This document shows, piece by piece, positions 53,592 to 62,870 of a stretch of DNA of 64,000 nt (positions are counted from its first letter, which is position 1; each line of letters opens with the position of its first letter). Where the stretch lies: assembly GCA_016840025.1 (NCBI GenBank), contig JAEOTF010000102.1:1-64000 (forward strand), in the 5' to 3' direction. A program made the translations under genes and the position numbers. The notes under the pieces are model-generated. The model was not told where the DNA came from. It saw only the letters and a program-made list of their open reading frames with translations, and did no database searches. Source of the stretch: Candidatus Hodarchaeota archaeon (GTDB lineage: Archaea; Asgardarchaeota; Heimdallarchaeia; Hodarchaeales; YT1-039).

Positions 53592-54575
53592 TTGGCAGAA
53601 GAGTCAGGGTACATATTCAATACTTATCTGACCACAAAGGTCAATGATAGTGGAACGACGACGGAGATCATCAATGGGTACACCAATGCCAGTGTCGAAT
53701 TGCTTGAGATGTATGAGGAGTGGTACAGAGAACCCACCCCAGAGGAATTAGAAGAAAACCCAGACCAAAAGTCAGTGAAAATACTGCCTTGCAATTTTGA
53801 ACTCACAGCATACAAATTACGGATTTGGTATCTAGAAGATGGCACATTAAAACCAGATGACTATTATGTAAGACTATGTTCCTACAACTTCACCGATGAC
53901 GAGAATTATCAGCTTGCTCAATTAGTTCGGAACTTACTTGGAATGACAGATAATATGGACGATATCTCAGTACAAGAACACTTTGACCCACGTAAAAACA
54001 AATTCTATCCTTATATACGACTTAAAGGAGATGCAGTAACTGCTTTCTTTAACGTTACTGGTTGGAAATCACCCATTGAGTGTTTTAACTACAAATTTGA
54101 CACAAAACCTCGATCTAAGCCAGATCCTAAGTGGAAGTTTCAATGTTATCATTGTAAAAGGGGCTTTGAAACACAAGAGGCTCTTAAAACCCATATATCC
54201 TACAGTCATAGGATGAAATTCACAGATAAGCATTGTCCTTATTGCGGTTACAAGGCATCAAAACTTAATGTTCTAAAGCGTCACTTAGCAGGGAAACATG
54301 ATATTGATGTTGAGTGGCACTACTGTAACTCCTGTGATTTTAAAACTAAGTATAAAACTAGCTTAAGACGTCATGCTGCCAATAAGCATAATAAAGGTGT
54401 TAAATGGCATCATTGTGACTACTGTAGTTTTAAAACAAAAAACTTGCATGTATTAAAAGGCCATTTTGCTAACAAACACGATATTGGTGTTGAATGGCAC
54501 TACTGCAGCCATTGTAGTTTCAAAGCCAAACGTAAGTATATAATACATCGTCATATCGAACGTAAACACAGATGA
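53592..54575 (+). CDS. Protein with five tandem C2H2 zinc fingers
   Basis: 327 residues from TTG 53592; the frame is open for about 35 codons further upstream without an ATG, GTG or TTG. Five fingers all have the form C-x2-C-x12-H-x4-H and start at residues 185, 215, 245, 275 and 305: an exact 30-residue repeat with 8-residue linkers such as DIDVEWHY and DIGVEWHY. The N-terminal 180 residues are acidic and unrecognised (YKLRIWYLEDGTLKPDDYYV). Multi-finger proteins of this kind bind DNA or RNA in eukaryotes and are rare in archaea. Linkers differ from the TGEKP type. It splits the tdh and kbl genes. Confidence 0.85.
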   Translation: MAEESGYIFNTYLTTKVNDSGTTTEIINGYTNASVELLEMYEEWYREPTPEELEENPDQKSVKILPCNFELTAYKLRIWYLEDGTLKPDDYYVRLCSYNFTDDENYQLAQLVRNLLGMTDNMDDISVQEHFDPRKNKFYPYIRLKGDAVTAFFNVTGWKSPIECFNYKFDTKPRSKPDPKWKFQCYHCKRGFETQEALKTHISYSHRMKFTDKHCPYCGYKASKLNVLKRHLAGKHDIDVEWHYCNSCDFKTKYKTSLRRHAANKHNKGVKWHHCDYCSFKTKNLHVLKGHFANKHDIGVEWHYCSHCSFKAKRKYIIHRHIERKHR

Positions 54576-54747
54576 ACTTCTCCTTATTCTTCCTTTTTCC
54601 CTCTATTTTTTTTACTAACTAAAAGAGGGAGATAGAATTCTACAGAAAATCCTAAAGGATAGCAGGTAAAAAATGAACCTGTGTAGTAATGAAGAGGAAG
54701 AGATTGATTGAGAAAAAAGAAAAAGGCGTCAAAAGTAAAAACATCTA

Positions 54748-55965
54748 CTAAAACATTCTAAGTTCTTTGCCGACTTCTTCAAAAGCACGTAATGCAAAAT
54801 CAAGATTCTCTTTTGTAAGTCCTGCATTCATCATAGTTCTAATACGTGCGGTCCCCCGAGGAACCATTGGAAACACTATGGGTAACGCAAAGATGTCTTT
54901 TTCAAATAGGAGATTAGATGCTTTTTTAGCTAACTCATTCTCTCCAAAAATAACGGGAGTAATGGCAGTTTGTGAATTAGCTGTTAAATCATGGTTATAC
55001 CCCATAGCCATGATTTCCTTTTTATAATACTCAATATTGTCCCATAATTTCTTAACAGGGCTATTATCTTTCTCTAGCAGTTCAAGAGCAGCAATAGATG
55101 CCCCTGCTACTGCAGGAGGATGAGACCCACTTAGAAGGTAGGAGCGTGCTACATTACGCCCCCAATTGACGAGATCCTGGCTGCCAACAATGGAGCCGCC
55201 CATAGTGCCAAATGCTTTGGAAAAAGTGCCCATTTCTACTCCACATTCTTTCATCTTCTTCTGTAGACTGAAATGATCAACTAATCCTTTACCACTATGG
55301 TTTTTTCCTAAAATCCCGTCCCCATGGGCATCATCAACAAAAATAATGGCATTGTAAGGCTCTACGATCTTATAAATCTCATCCAGTTTCGCATAATCGC
55401 CATCCATCGAAAAAACGCCGTCTGTTATAACTAAGAAGCGTCTCGGATTTGTTTTGCTTATTTTTTCCATTGCTCGTTCAAGATCAGCCATATCTGAATG
55501 TTTAAAGACATGCCTTGTCGCCTTAGCAAGGCGTACTCCATCGATGATAGAGCCATGGTTGAGTTCATCTGAGAGTATTGCATCCTCTTTTGTAGGCGCA
55601 AGTTGAGAACAGAGTCCCACATTAGCAGTATAACCTGCTGACGTTATCATCCCTGCTTCTTGTTCCTTGAATCGGGCGAGTGTCTTTTCCCATTTCTCGT
55701 GAAGATCCATATTTCCTGCAATAGCTCGAACCGAACCAGACCCTGCCCCATGAGTTTTTGTTGCCTCAATCGCTGCTTCTTTTAATTTTGGGTGATTTGA
55801 AAGATTGAGATAATTGTTTGAACAAAACATTAGGACTTCTTTGCCCTCAACATTGCAATGAACATCACTGGGGCCTTCAAGTATACGATGAACCCAGTCT
55901 AACTGCTTATCTACCTTTTCCTGATATTCTATTCTTAAGAATTCTAGGGGTTTCTGCGAAGACAT
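54748..55965 (-). CDS. kbl: Glycine C-acetyltransferase (2-amino-3-ketobutyrate CoA ligase)
   Basis: 405 residues, full length. Alpha-oxoamine synthase signatures: CSNNYLNLSNHP, GAGSGSVRAIAGN, DELNHGSIIDGVRL, DDAHGDGILG, and the PLP lysine in GTFSKAFGTMGG. It cleaves 2-amino-3-ketobutyrate with CoA to glycine and acetyl-CoA, the second step after threonine dehydrogenase. It is separated from tdh only by the zinc-finger gene. Confidence 0.93.
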   Translation of the reverse strand: MSSQKPLEFLRIEYQEKVDKQLDWVHRILEGPSDVHCNVEGKEVLMFCSNNYLNLSNHPKLKEAAIEATKTHGAGSGSVRAIAGNMDLHEKWEKTLARFKEQEAGMITSAGYTANVGLCSQLAPTKEDAILSDELNHGSIIDGVRLAKATRHVFKHSDMADLERAMEKISKTNPRRFLVITDGVFSMDGDYAKLDEIYKIVEPYNAIIFVDDAHGDGILGKNHSGKGLVDHFSLQKKMKECGVEMGTFSKAFGTMGGSIVGSQDLVNWGRNVARSYLLSGSHPPAVAGASIAALELLEKDNSPVKKLWDNIEYYKKEIMAMGYNHDLTANSQTAITPVIFGENELAKKASNLLFEKDIFALPIVFPMVPRGTARIRTMMNAGLTKENLDFALRAFEEVGKELRMF

Positions 55966-56099
55966 TTCCTATACCTTCCATAGTAATTTCAGTAGAAAAT
56001 CTTGAGAAGTTTGGTGACTTATCCTTATTTTTTTTGTGTATTCAATAGGTAATTAAAAACATAGTGAACATGGTGTTTTATGGTGAAGGGAAATGAGCG

Positions 56100-56498
56100 T
56101 TAAACGCCTAATCTTCCGCCTTCAGCCTGGGTTGTGAGAATGGCTACAAATAGGCCAATAAGTGCCATGAGTGCCGCAACAATCGCAGCTATCGCCACAT
56201 AAGCATCTGTACCAGTGATAATGAACAAACCAGCGAATCCAAAGACAGCTGCTAGAGCTATTCCTCCTATAATGTCATTTTCACGCCCTGCATAACGTCC
56301 GAAAGCAAACCCGAGCCCTGCTATAATTCCTGAAACCCAAATGGCAAATAATTGGAGCTGTGCTGCATCTAAACCTTCTTCAACCCCTGGAATTACATCC
56401 GGGTAAAAAACAGCAATTATTTCAACAAAAAAACTTAATCCTGCAATGATTCCACCAATGATAGCTACTTTCCCAAATGTTTGTTTACCGTAAGCCAT
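56100..56498 (-). CDS. Four-helix membrane protein, unknown
   Basis: 132 residues. Four hydrophobic segments: VAIIGGIIAGLSFFVEIIAV; LFAIWVSGIIAGLGFAFG; IIGGIALAAVFGFAGLFII; VAIAAIVAALMALIGLFVAI. They are glycine/alanine-rich, which suggests tight packing. No charged residues inside the membrane and no catalytic motif. AGGAGGCAT precedes the ATG on the minus strand, a strong ribosome-binding site. I cannot name a family. Confidence 0.7.
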   Translation of the reverse strand: MAYGKQTFGKVAIIGGIIAGLSFFVEIIAVFYPDVIPGVEEGLDAAQLQLFAIWVSGIIAGLGFAFGRYAGRENDIIGGIALAAVFGFAGLFIITGTDAYVAIAAIVAALMALIGLFVAILTTQAEGGRLGV

Positions 56499-56590
56499 TT
56501 CAATGCCTCCTGATTCTCATAAAGGTCTTTGAGTATGATATTTGTGGATATGCATTAGGTTTTCTAATTAGTCTTTCTCTTATGATTATC

Positions 56591-57112
56591 TTAACTTACT
56601 TCCTTTCTTGAAGTAATCATGCTTGAAATCAGTTTTATGGCTTCATTACTCCCTTTTTCATTCCCTGGAATTTCATGGACTAAATGAGTGCCATAAAGTT
56701 CTTGTGAATCAAGTAAATTGATTCCCATATTTTCAGATTCAATATTTTCTTCAATTTTGCTAGCATTATACCCTCTTTGCTCTAGACGTTTTCGTAATTC
56801 AGGGGGTGAAACAAAAAGAACAATAACTAGTTTAAGAAGTGAAGAATCAATCGCTACTGGGGATCCACAAAGACAAACTCGCTTATGGGCTTTAAGAATC
56901 TTTTCTAACTCTGTCACCAGAAATTCTTCATCGATTATCAAGGCATCACGTTGATAATCGTACCCGAGAAACAGTCCTTCGGTTTTAACTAACTCACTAA
57001 TTTCAATGAGGAGGAAAGAGAAGTGATCAACCAGTTTTTCTCCCAAAATAGTTTTACCTGAACCTGGAGTACCAGTGATCAGTACATGAAAGGTATCTTT
57101 ATTTGAATTCAA
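56591..57112 (-). CDS. AK6/Fap7-type adenylate kinase and ribosome biogenesis factor
   Basis: 173 residues. P-loop GTPGSGKT (14-21). The AK6/Fap7 pattern follows: IEISELVKTEGL, the YDYQRDALIIDEEFL region and LRKRLEQRGYNASKIEENIE. LYGTHLVHEIPGN is close to the C-terminal block of the family. Fap7 (hCINAP) is an ATPase that helps eS26/uS11 assembly and 20S pre-rRNA cleavage, and archaeal members act likewise. It overlaps the next gene by 14 bases and shares its transcript. Confidence 0.85.
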   Translation of the reverse strand: MNSNKDTFHVLITGTPGSGKTILGEKLVDHFSFLLIEISELVKTEGLFLGYDYQRDALIIDEEFLVTELEKILKAHKRVCLCGSPVAIDSSLLKLVIVLFVSPPELRKRLEQRGYNASKIEENIESENMGINLLDSQELYGTHLVHEIPGNEKGSNEAIKLISSMITSRKEVS

Positions 57113-57593
57113 TGACTTCCGCTCTTAATTCCTCGGGATTAACCACTGCAATACTTTTTCGTCCTCTTAGCCATCCTCCACACTCTCCTGAATTCACCCA
57201 GAGGATTCTATTTACTTTTTCTACTTTGGCATTATGATCATGCCCTGAAAAAACAAATTTGAACTCAGAACCAGAAATTAGAGCAGGAAGAACTCCTGAA
57301 ATATGGCCATGAGTAATAGCTACTTTGCCATGTGTTGTTTCAACTGTTAGGACTCCCTCTGTAAATTCCCATTCTGAGTGTTGTTGGAACATTTTACGTA
57401 GTCCTAGAAACTCTCCATCATTATTTCCCCTAACTGCCTTGACAGGTACACCAAAGTCTAAACGAGGTACAGTAAAAGGAGAGATGATATCCCCACAGTG
57501 AAATAACATATCAATGGAATATGAAGAAAGAATATCTAATGCTGCCTTTATTGCATCTAAATTATCATGAGAATCTGACATAACTGCCCACAT
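57099..57593 (-). CDS. YfcE/MJ0936-like metallophosphodiesterase
   Basis: 164 residues from ATG 57593; TTG 57617 is an alternative. The calcineurin-like metal motifs are complete: MSDSHDN, HCGDI, RGNNDGE, THGH and SGHDHNAKV. Small enzymes of this group hydrolyse cyclic phosphodiesters with Mn or Ni; cyclic-nucleotide products are possible. It is convergent to nothing and overlaps the AK6 gene. Confidence 0.88.
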   Translation of the reverse strand: MWAVMSDSHDNLDAIKAALDILSSYSIDMLFHCGDIISPFTVPRLDFGVPVKAVRGNNDGEFLGLRKMFQQHSEWEFTEGVLTVETTHGKVAITHGHISGVLPALISGSEFKFVFSGHDHNAKVEKVNRILWVNSGECGGWLRGRKSIAVVNPEELRAEVIEFK

Positions 57594-57737
57594 ATCATCA
57601 ACCACACTATTCTTCAATTCATGTGACTATATCTGAAACATTTGACTACATTTTCTTTACAATATACATACTTTCTTTTTTAAGGGATTTCTAGGATTGG
57701 CTCAAAAGTTATAAAATCAACTAAAAAATGACCGGAA

Positions 57738-58769
57738 TTGGAATCTGTGCATTTTTCTCGAAAAAGGCTACGGATAATTCTTACATCCCTGCTCACAGTG
57801 GTTTTTCTCCTTTATCTATTCCTAACCACCAATTTAACGGAATTACCCCACGTTTTTGCCTCTACTCAGATCTCATTAATCGTTCTTGGTTTTTTATTAT
57901 TCCTTTCTAGCTTTGTTGTAAAGTTATATCGGTGGCACATGCTATTTCCCAAAGATCGTAGCTTTTTCAAACAGTTCCCAGTTTATACTTGTGCTTATGC
58001 TTCTGCTACTGCCTTCCCCTTCAACTCGGGGGATTTTATTGCTATGGAGATCATGACCGAGTGGTCTGATTCTGAGTTTGGCTCGTCAGCGGCTGTAGTA
58101 GTATTTTCGCGAATTATTGATCTCTTTTGCTTACTATTGGCAGTTTGTTTGACAATATATGTTTTAATGCCTGATAAGAAATTGCAATTCTTTTTCTGGA
58201 TATTCTTATTAATTGGTTTTATTGGAACAGCCTTGATTTTCTCACAAAGAGCCATGACTGCTTTTATTCATTTACTTATTCGAATCACTTCACACATTTC
58301 AACTCCTCTGAGTTTAAAATTAGAGCTTATTCTCGAGCGCCAAATCAATAACTACTTCACTACTCTCTTCCTAGTCTGGAAAGAAAAAAAACGAACAAGC
58401 ATGGTGTTATTGCTTACTCTAACTAAGTGGCTTGCTGACATATTAGCTACTGTGGCTGTAGTATCGGCTTTTAATTCAAATTTTACTCTCGAAAACGCTA
58501 TTGTGCTCGTTTCTATCGACCTCTTTGTAGGAATTACTACTCAAACCCCTACTGGTTTAGGTACAGGAACTACTGCTGTTGTTTTTGTCCTCGAAGAATA
58601 TGGAATGACTCGTGAACTTGCAGTCGCTACAGAAATTGCCCGTTATATGGTAAGTGTAGGTCTTACGCTGCTATTAGGTATATTGGCAGCGATCTACCTA
58701 AGATTCCATTCCAATAAATCTCAACATAATTATAATCATCCTAGAAACTCAAAAACTCATAAATCCTAG
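57738..58769 (+). CDS. UPF0104/LPG-synthase-TM-like membrane protein
   Basis: 343 residues; TTG 57738 or GTG 57747 start. About eight membrane segments with the family signature blocks: FVVKLYRWHMLFP, FPFNSGDFIAMEIMTEW and TPTGLGTGTTAVVFVLEEYG. Relatives include AglD-type proteins of archaeal N-glycosylation and the MprF flippase domain. It lacks the soluble synthase domain. Likely role: polyisoprenol-linked sugar or phospholipid handling. It is divergent from the phosphodiesterase. Confidence 0.82.
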   Translation: MESVHFSRKRLRIILTSLLTVVFLLYLFLTTNLTELPHVFASTQISLIVLGFLLFLSSFVVKLYRWHMLFPKDRSFFKQFPVYTCAYASATAFPFNSGDFIAMEIMTEWSDSEFGSSAAVVVFSRIIDLFCLLLAVCLTIYVLMPDKKLQFFFWIFLLIGFIGTALIFSQRAMTAFIHLLIRITSHISTPLSLKLELILERQINNYFTTLFLVWKEKKRTSMVLLLTLTKWLADILATVAVVSAFNSNFTLENAIVLVSIDLFVGITTQTPTGLGTGTTAVVFVLEEYGMTRELAVATEIARYMVSVGLTLLLGILAAIYLRFHSNKSQHNYNHPRNSKTHKS

Positions 58770-58831
58770 ATTAATTGCCTAATCCCGCATGATCTGGTCT
58801 TTTTTTGAAAAGTTATGCACTGCGCCTCTTG

Positions 58832-59317
58832 TCACTTCCAATCATCTAGATTTGACTCAAGAGAGTTTTGAACAATCTCACATTCCCCAAGTGATGCCTT
58901 ATACAGACATGGTGCTTTAATCACAGTACATTGGATGCTATCCTCATCCAAATAAAGGCATAGAGCTGAAAGTTGAATAGAAAGTCGTAAATCCTTTTTA
59001 GGTAATCCTTCAAGAATTTGCCGCTTAAGTGATTCTTTAACTTCATTATGGTTGGCTATCGTGATTTGGTGAAGGATACAGCCTGTTTTGATAGATATTG
59101 AGTTGGTTCCAACTCCTGAGTCAAGAATTTCATAGATTTGCCGAACAAGAAAGTTTAATGCCTCTTCATCAACCTCATTGAGGTAACCTAGTTGAGACAA
59201 AAGGTCTTTTAGATTTTTTTTAAACATTTTAATCGCACGAGTAGATTTCTCTTCATTTAGAAGGTGATAGAGGTTAATCAACCAAGCTTGGGTCAGAGTC
59301 CGACCCACGTCAATCAA
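58832..59317 (-). CDS. Hypothetical protein downstream of the Ras-like GTPases
   Basis: 161 residues, TTG start with GGTGA nearby. Mostly helical in appearance (WLINLYHLLNEEKSTRAIKM; LSQLGYLNEVDEEALNFLV). The C-terminal third holds five cysteines (CLYLDEDSIQC, APCLYKASLGEC). Their spacing suggests a metal or disulphide site, or the end of a V4R-like domain. It lies 46 bases after the first GTPase gene and may be a partner of it. No family recognised. Confidence 0.6.
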   Translation of the reverse strand: MIDVGRTLTQAWLINLYHLLNEEKSTRAIKMFKKNLKDLLSQLGYLNEVDEEALNFLVRQIYEILDSGVGTNSISIKTGCILHQITIANHNEVKESLKRQILEGLPKKDLRLSIQLSALCLYLDEDSIQCTVIKAPCLYKASLGECEIVQNSLESNLDDWK

Positions 59318-59363
59318 TCACCAGGTAGGAAAGAAGAAAATAGAAGTTAAATTAAGAATATTT

Positions 59364-60134
59364 CTAACTTTTAACTTTTGATTTGTTAAGAATCTTGGTA
59401 TAATCTCTCGGCTTCAGGTTATCAATAATCAATCGCAAAGGTTCCTCAAACCCCTCTCTTTCCAAAACCGATGTCTCAAAGAGGAGAGTTCCTTCATCCT
59501 CGGATTTAATCATACCTTTGACCATTTCAAGGCCTAAAAAGATTCCTTTAAGATCTTTTTTATTCAGAACTATTACAATGGGCATTATCTTATGCCGTTT
59601 TCTCTCTTCTTCTCGAATTAACCGAATATAATAGGAAAGCTTTACTACTGACTCGATATTTGTCCCATCGGCGAAAATAATCCCTGCATCGCTACCCGGT
59701 ATGGTTATCTGGGGCATAAAATCAAATCGTTCTTGTCCAGCTGTATCAATCCAAACAATATGCCAAAGGCTTTCTATATCATCCCTAAGTAAAACTTCGT
59801 TTATATCGGTAGGAGAATACCATTCAACAGTATTGTGACTTGTCACTAATAACAAAATGTCGGCTACATTGAGTGAAACAGTTGTCGTTGAGCCTTCATC
59901 CAGTAATTTCTTATCGATAATAGTATAAGTACTTCCTACTTGAGCTTCTTGTGTATGTCGCCGCTTTTTTTCTGCCATCGGCTCAAATAGATTACCCAAC
60001 AACATCTTCAGGAAACTAGTTTTTCCACTACCCGTAGAACCAACAATGCAAATCCGATAAGTTCCTCTATAATGTGGAGTACCTAATAAAATCCTTCGAA
60101 TTTCATGTGAATCCCTTATTTTCTCCGTACTCAT
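59364..60134 (-). CDS. Ras-like small GTPase, copy 1
   Basis: 256 residues. G1 GSTGSGKT (32-39), G3 DTAGQERF (130-137), G4 NKKD (191-194) and G5 FETSV. The DTAGQERF box is the Rab/Ras signature and is a hallmark of Asgard small GTPases. The gap between G1 and G3 is about 98 residues, against about 45 in Ras, so the switch I region carries an insert (EAQVGSTYTIIDKKLL and beyond). No C-terminal prenylation cysteine. 76% or more of residues look the same as in copy 2. A role in membrane or surface regulation is possible. Confidence 0.88.
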   Translation of the reverse strand: MSTEKIRDSHEIRRILLGTPHYRGTYRICIVGSTGSGKTSFLKMLLGNLFEPMAEKKRRHTQEAQVGSTYTIIDKKLLDEGSTTTVSLNVADILLLVTSHNTVEWYSPTDINEVLLRDDIESLWHIVWIDTAGQERFDFMPQITIPGSDAGIIFADGTNIESVVKLSYYIRLIREEERKRHKIMPIVIVLNKKDLKGIFLGLEMVKGMIKSEDEGTLLFETSVLEREGFEEPLRLIIDNLKPRDYTKILNKSKVKS

Positions 60135-60558
60135 CGGATGCCAATCCTTATCGACTCTTAAGTTTGAGTGAAATCTCTACTTTTGTATTATACAGTCATA
60201 AATAAAAAGCATTTCTAGTGAATCCTTTCTTTATTAGAGTATTTAAACAACTTTTTCGGTTAAGAGATTTTAAAACTCGGTTTCTCATAATTTTTATCAA
60301 TTACTAAAATCATCAACTTTGTCGTTCGGTATTTAGGAGAATAATTAGGATTGATTGAGCGATAGATGTCTCTTTAAGGTTTCTTTAGATTTATTAGTCA
60401 CTCTCCTGCAGATGAATAAAAGAAGTTATAAAAATTAATTTCTGTGCCACTTTTTAACCCCATGGATCTGCGAAGAGCTCCTTATTACCAATTGAAGAAT
60501 AAAAGAACGACCTAGGGAAGAAGGTCGATAATTTTCTCTCAAAAGAGTGGAGCTTATT
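60135..60558. other. Intergenic region between the duplicated GTPase genes
   Basis: 424 bases, AT-rich. No frame, no long inverted repeat. It presumably holds a promoter for copy 1 (TATTTAAACAAC near 60240 is TATA-like). The start-to-start distance of the two GTPase genes is 1195 bases. Confidence 0.45.
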
Positions 60559-61329
60559 CTAAACCTTTACTTTTAGTCTATTAAGAATCTCTAGGTGTTT
60601 TCTTGGTTTTAAAGTATTGATTATTAATCGTAAAGGTTCCTCAAATCCATCTTTTTCGAAAACAGATGTCTCAAAGAGGAGATCTTCTTCTTTTTCAGAT
60701 TTAAACATACTTTGGACCATTTCAAGGCCTAAATAAATCCCATCAAGGTCTTTTTTATTCAAAAATATTGCAAGGGGCATTGCTTTATGGCTCTTTCTCT
60801 CTTCTTCTCGAACTAACCGAATATAATAGGACAGTTTTACCACTGACTCGATATTTGTCCCATCAGCGAAAATAATCCCGGCATCGCTACCCGGTATGGT
60901 TATCTGGGGCATAAAATCAAATCGTTCTTGTCCAGCTGTATCAATCCAAACAATATGCCAAAGACTATCTATATCATCTCTAAGTAAAACTTCGTTTATA
61001 TCGGTAGGAGAACACCATTCAATAGTATTGTGACGTGTCACCACTAACAAAATATCCGAGACATTAAGCGAAACAGTTGTCGTTGAGTCTTTATCCAGTA
61101 ATTTTTTATCGATAATAGTATAAGTGCTTCCTACTTGAGCTTCTTCCGCATGCCGTCTTTTTTCTTCTGCTGTCGGCTCAAATAGGCTACCCAGTAGCAT
61201 TTTTAAGAAACTAGTTTTTCCACTACCCGTAGAACCAACAATGCAAATCCGATATGTTCCTTTGTAGTAAGGAGTACCCAAGAGAATCTTTCGAACTTCA
61301 CCTGAGCTAACTTTTTTTTGCATAGTCAT
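60559..61329 (-). CDS. Ras-like small GTPase, copy 2
   Basis: 256 residues, the same length as copy 1, with the same G1, G3 and G4 boxes. Long stretches of DNA are identical between the copies, including a block beginning CGCTACCCGGTATGGTTATC in both. Differences concentrate in the first 15 residues and the last 60. This pattern fits a tandem duplication followed by divergence, or gene conversion of the middle. Both copies keep all catalytic boxes, so both should be active. Confidence 0.88.
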   Translation of the reverse strand: MTMQKKVSSGEVRKILLGTPYYKGTYRICIVGSTGSGKTSFLKMLLGSLFEPTAEEKRRHAEEAQVGSTYTIIDKKLLDKDSTTTVSLNVSDILLVVTRHNTIEWCSPTDINEVLLRDDIDSLWHIVWIDTAGQERFDFMPQITIPGSDAGIIFADGTNIESVVKLSYYIRLVREEERKSHKAMPLAIFLNKKDLDGIYLGLEMVQSMFKSEKEEDLLFETSVFEKDGFEEPLRLIINTLKPRKHLEILNRLKVKV

Positions 61330-61505
61330 ATAATCTTGTCCCTAATCGCCCCTAAGGGTAGAGGCTTTTATCAACTGTTATCAATTAGGTGTTAAGCATT
61401 ATTAACCGTTACTAGAGAGATTGTTCTGATTGCTTCATTTTTAAAGAATATAGTGTTTATTTCTTAGCTAGAGGTTTTTCACGTTTAAGCGCTTGTCGAT
61501 AACAA

Positions 61506-62600
61506 TCAGAGTCTAAAAATAGGTGATGAGGGAGTTAAGACTTCAATAGGCTTCTTAATAAGGATCATGTCACGAACCGGTACAATTATTGAGTCTTTAA
61601 TCACGAATCCTTTTCCAGCAGAAATTACTGTATTTTCATTTAATTTTTCGACACTTTCCGCTAATAACTGAGGCTGCTCTGCTACCTCTAACCCTATCCC
61701 ATAACCAAATGGATTAAGCCATTTTCCCGGTTTAAAAAGTTCTGAATATCTCTTCTTGCTAGGTTTTCCTAATTCTTCGATTTTTCTTTCTCTCTTAAGC
61801 TTTTCGAGAAAATTTTGATGCTCTGCTTGTACCATTTCTAGAATATTAGAAGAGAGCCCAATTTCTGGGGACTTTGCCTGTGTAAGTATAACTCTATGGA
61901 TTACTGATTTATAATATCCAACTTGTGCGCCGAATCGGAGCAATATTAGTGCTCCTTTAGCGATCTTTTTATTAGTCGGAAGCCGCCAAATTTGTTGAGG
62001 GGATGGAGATAACTCTGAAACCACAGAAGTGGGAATAGCAAATCTATCTGCTCCTTGTTTCATCATTTCTCTTTGAATAATATTAACAATCTCAACTTCA
62101 CGCAGAATATTGCTTGATCCTTGCAAAATGTTAATTAAATTCAAAAATGCTTGATTTGTGATGGATGATGCTTGTTTAATGGTTTTTTGTTCTTCCTCTG
62201 TTTTTATTTCTCGAAGTTTCAAGAGATGGCGCGACAGATCGGTTATTTCAACTCCTTCCTCACTTAATTGATTAATTGTTAGTTCATTTTCCCAAGCTAG
62301 ACCAGCTCCTATACCTGTACGGCGGATATGTGAACGTGCTTTCCTAACAAGGTCCCTAGAATTAGAAAACATTCGAACGTAATCCTTGAAAGGACTTTTA
62401 GACCATTTTTCTTGTGAGATAAGGGAATCACGTACAAATATGGTAAGAGGGTCTCTTCTTTTTAGCGATACAGCTACAGCCCAATCCCCCTCTATGGGCT
62501 GAGTTAGCCCTAGAAGATGGACTTTATTGGGGCAGTCATAGAGAAATAGGCCTTGTAAATTTAATTCTGAAAGGAGTTTGGTATATTGATCAATCAGCAA
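61506..62600 (-). CDS. M24-fold protein with lost metal ligands (pseudo-aminopeptidase)
   Basis: 364 residues, TTG start. The creatinase-like N-terminal domain (LNLQGLFLYDCPNKVHLLGL) and pita-bread domain (LREIKTEEEQKTIKQASSIT) match Xaa-Pro peptidases. The ligand positions do not: where DxG-Y-SD is expected it reads RFGAQVGYYKSVIHR; GHGIGLEVHE becomes GYGIGLEVAE; the final E region is GKGFVIKDS. At least four of five ligands are gone, so metal-dependent cleavage is unlikely. It may bind peptides or proteins, as Spt16 and Ebp1 do. Confidence 0.75.
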   Translation of the reverse strand: MLIDQYTKLLSELNLQGLFLYDCPNKVHLLGLTQPIEGDWAVAVSLKRRDPLTIFVRDSLISQEKWSKSPFKDYVRMFSNSRDLVRKARSHIRRTGIGAGLAWENELTINQLSEEGVEITDLSRHLLKLREIKTEEEQKTIKQASSITNQAFLNLINILQGSSNILREVEIVNIIQREMMKQGADRFAIPTSVVSELSPSPQQIWRLPTNKKIAKGALILLRFGAQVGYYKSVIHRVILTQAKSPEIGLSSNILEMVQAEHQNFLEKLKRERKIEELGKPSKKRYSELFKPGKWLNPFGYGIGLEVAEQPQLLAESVEKLNENTVISAGKGFVIKDSIIVPVRDMILIKKPIEVLTPSSPIFRL

Positions 62601-62870
62601 TAGAATTCATCCCTAATTCATTTTAAAACAGCGAACTTTAACTTAATTGGTTCGAATATGCGTGCTTACTTCTTCATTTATTATTCACCTAATTATTTAC
62701 AGTCTCTTCTTCTTTTTCCTATATAAAAAAACTTATAGAGTACTTAACACTTAAATTCGGAATAAGATTCTAGAACTCACCAATCTTTGTTTTTGTGTTC
62801 TGGAAATAGAATCTATACTAGATAAGCATTTTTGTAGAATAAATCATAAGTTCTGAGAGGATGATGCAAA

